Positions 63,253 to 64,000 of a DNA stretch of 64,000 nt are shown piece after piece. How positions within the stretch are numbered: the stretch's first letter is position 1; every line of letters starts with the position of its first letter. Source of the DNA: Marinobacter caseinilyticus (lineage in GTDB: Bacteria; Pseudomonadota; Gammaproteobacteria; Pseudomonadales; Oleiphilaceae); the NCBI RefSeq assembly GCF_011074955.1, contig NZ_WUQJ01000006.1, forward strand, positions 229,528 through 293,527. Direction: 5' to 3'. A program made the translations under genes and the position numbers. The notes beneath the pieces were generated by a model that was given only the letters and a program-made list of their open reading frames with translations, made no database searches and had not been told where the DNA came from.

Positions 63253-63765
63253 ATGAATGCACGACAGATCAAGTCTTTTCTGATGGCTACCACTACCGGA
63301 CTCGCACTGGGTCTTTCAGCACTGGCGCAAGCAGGACACACCAATCACGTTTTGACCGTGCCTTTATCCGGTGGCGATATGGTGGGTTCCGCAGGCGACA
63401 TGGATGGCAGTGGCTACGGCTTTGTTTTTGGCGTCGACAATGATCCCAAAACCCTGTGTTACGTCATCAAGGTTGAAGGCATTCAAATGGTACCGGTTAA
63501 AAAGGGCATGGCGGCCCATATCCACGAAGCCGCCATGGGTAAGAATGGCGCTCCCGTGGCCGCTTTGGCCGGGCCAGAAGACGGTGATGCGGCCGATTGC
63601 CTGACAGAAGGTGAAAAAGGCAAATTCCCTACCGGCGAAGCAGGCATCGTCAAGCGTATCCTTGAGAATCCGTCCGACTTCTACATCAATATCCACAACC
63701 CTGATTTTCCGAACGGTGCCATTCGAGGCCAGCTTCAGGGCGCCCACTCAATGGGCAAGATGTAA
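63253..63765 (+). CDS. secreted CHRD-domain protein
   Basis: A 170-residue exported protein: a signal peptide to about residue 27 ('LSALAQAG') and a mature CHRD domain, recognisable by 'LTVPLSGGDMVGSAGDMDGSGYGFVFGVDNDPKTLCYVIKVEG', 'MAAHIHEAAMGKNGAPVAAL' and 'DFYINIHNPDFPNGAIRGQL'. CHRD domains were named from chordin; in bacteria their role is unknown. Two cysteines may form a disulfide in the periplasm. GGAG ribosome site nine bases upstream; a terminator lies 20 bases behind the stop. Monocistronic. Confidence 0.92.
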   Translation: MNARQIKSFLMATTTGLALGLSALAQAGHTNHVLTVPLSGGDMVGSAGDMDGSGYGFVFGVDNDPKTLCYVIKVEGIQMVPVKKGMAAHIHEAAMGKNGAPVAALAGPEDGDAADCLTEGEKGKFPTGEAGIVKRILENPSDFYINIHNPDFPNGAIRGQLQGAHSMGKM

Positions 63766-63784
63766 ATCCCGTATGGCGCTAAGT

Positions 63785-63812
63785 AAACCCCGCCTCGTGC
63801 GGGGTTTTTATT
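63785..63812 (+). terminator. terminator behind the CHRD-domain gene
   Basis: AAACCCCGC-CTCGT-GCGGGGTTT stem-loop followed by TTATT, 20 bases behind the stop codon. Confidence 0.92.
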
Positions 63813-63822
63813 GCCTGTAAAC

Positions 63823-63850
63823 AAAAAACCCCGCTCAAGGCGGGGTCTTT
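63823..63850 (-). terminator. terminator for a minus-strand gene beyond the window
   Basis: ACCCCGC-TCAAG-GCGGGGT stem with T-run when read on the minus strand. It probably serves a minus-strand transcript entering from the right edge. Confidence 0.75.
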
Positions 63851-64000
63851 TGTTTGAATAGGGTGCGGCTGGGAGGATTATTCGGGCTTACGCCCTCACC
63901 CCTCCGGAGTCGCCGTCGCTTCGCTCCCGCGTTCCTCCACAGGCTTCGCCTGCTCCGGTCGAACCTCTTTCGGTTCAAATCCTCTCTGACTCCGTGGTAT
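63851..64000. repeat. string of small hairpins, tRNA-fragment-like, cut by the window edge
   Basis: No gene is seen. The stretch contains successive short inverted repeats: GGGC-TTAC-GCCC near 63886, CAGGC-TTC-GCCTG near 63942 and GAACC-TCTTTC-GGTTC near 63961, then GGTTCAAATCC that resembles a tRNA T-arm and a mirrored GGGAGGATTATTC that resembles the same arm on the other strand. It may be a tRNA-derived or REP-like repeat element. Confidence 0.45.

Noticed and set aside
1..64000. CRISPR arrays, insertion sequences, integrases, prophage genes
   Set aside because: No direct-repeat/spacer pattern, no transposase or integrase motifs and no phage structural genes were seen on either strand.

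Overview
The window reads as a stretch of core chromosome from a marine gammaproteobacterium of the Marinobacter / Saccharospirillum / Pseudomonas-like group. This placement is inferred from gene content and order; no rRNA is present to test it. The evidence is the order gyrA-serC-pheA-hisC-tyrA/aroA-cmk-rpsA-ihfB-lapA-lapB-pyrF, the TyrA-AroA fusion, rlmKL next to rmf and pyrD, the tesA/ybbA/ybbP divergon, the SOS cassette imuA-imuB-dnaE2 and a sodium-pumping oxaloacetate decarboxylase (oadGAB). Nothing resembles a transposase, integrase, prophage or CRISPR array.

Layout. At 1-4.2 kb an all-minus block holds a DUF599 membrane protein, two overlapping hotdog thioesterases, htpG with a textbook sigma-32 promoter, and a DUF2835 protein. 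At 4.4-14.7 kb are a BepA-like M48 lipoprotein protease, two alpha/beta hydrolases, an SCP2-like protein coupled to an iron alcohol dehydrogenase, a solute-binding protein, and ybbP-ybbA opposite tesA. At 14.8-21.7 kb are tRNA-Asn, the M18 aminopeptidase, an acidic unknown protein, a small outer-membrane barrel, rlmKL, rmf and pyrD. At 22-30.7 kb are a cation-diffusion facilitator, a RimK-type ATP-grasp ligase divergent from a GNAT/C39-peptidase fusion, uvrB, aspC, a second identical tRNA-Asn and pyrF. From 30.7 to 44.7 kb runs the minus-strand envelope / translation / aromatic-amino-acid / gyrA block plus purU. At 44.8-51.3 kb lies the most unusual unit: nitrilase-family hydrolase, ATP-grasp ligase, C45 Ntn-acyltransferase and an enlarged Orn/Lys/Arg decarboxylase. 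At 51.5-57.3 kb are phhB and the LexA-controlled mutasome. The window ends with oadGAB, dbpA, a DUF2058 protein, a secreted CHRD-domain protein and a string of small hairpins at the right edge.

How the parts work together. The aromatic block links serine, histidine, tyrosine, phenylalanine and chorismate synthesis with cmk, rpsA and ihfB. LapA and LapB regulate lipopolysaccharide synthesis. HtpG, BepA-like protease and Rmf are stress functions. ImuA/ImuB/DnaE2 and UvrB serve DNA damage. The four-gene unit at 44.8-51.3 kb has the chemistry expected of a small amide or polyamine-conjugate pathway (decarboxylate, ligate, acyl-transfer or hydrolyse, amidohydrolyse). Its product cannot be read from sequence. 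A second predicted peptide-tailoring pair (RimK-like ligase with GNAT-C39 fusion) lies 20 kb away.
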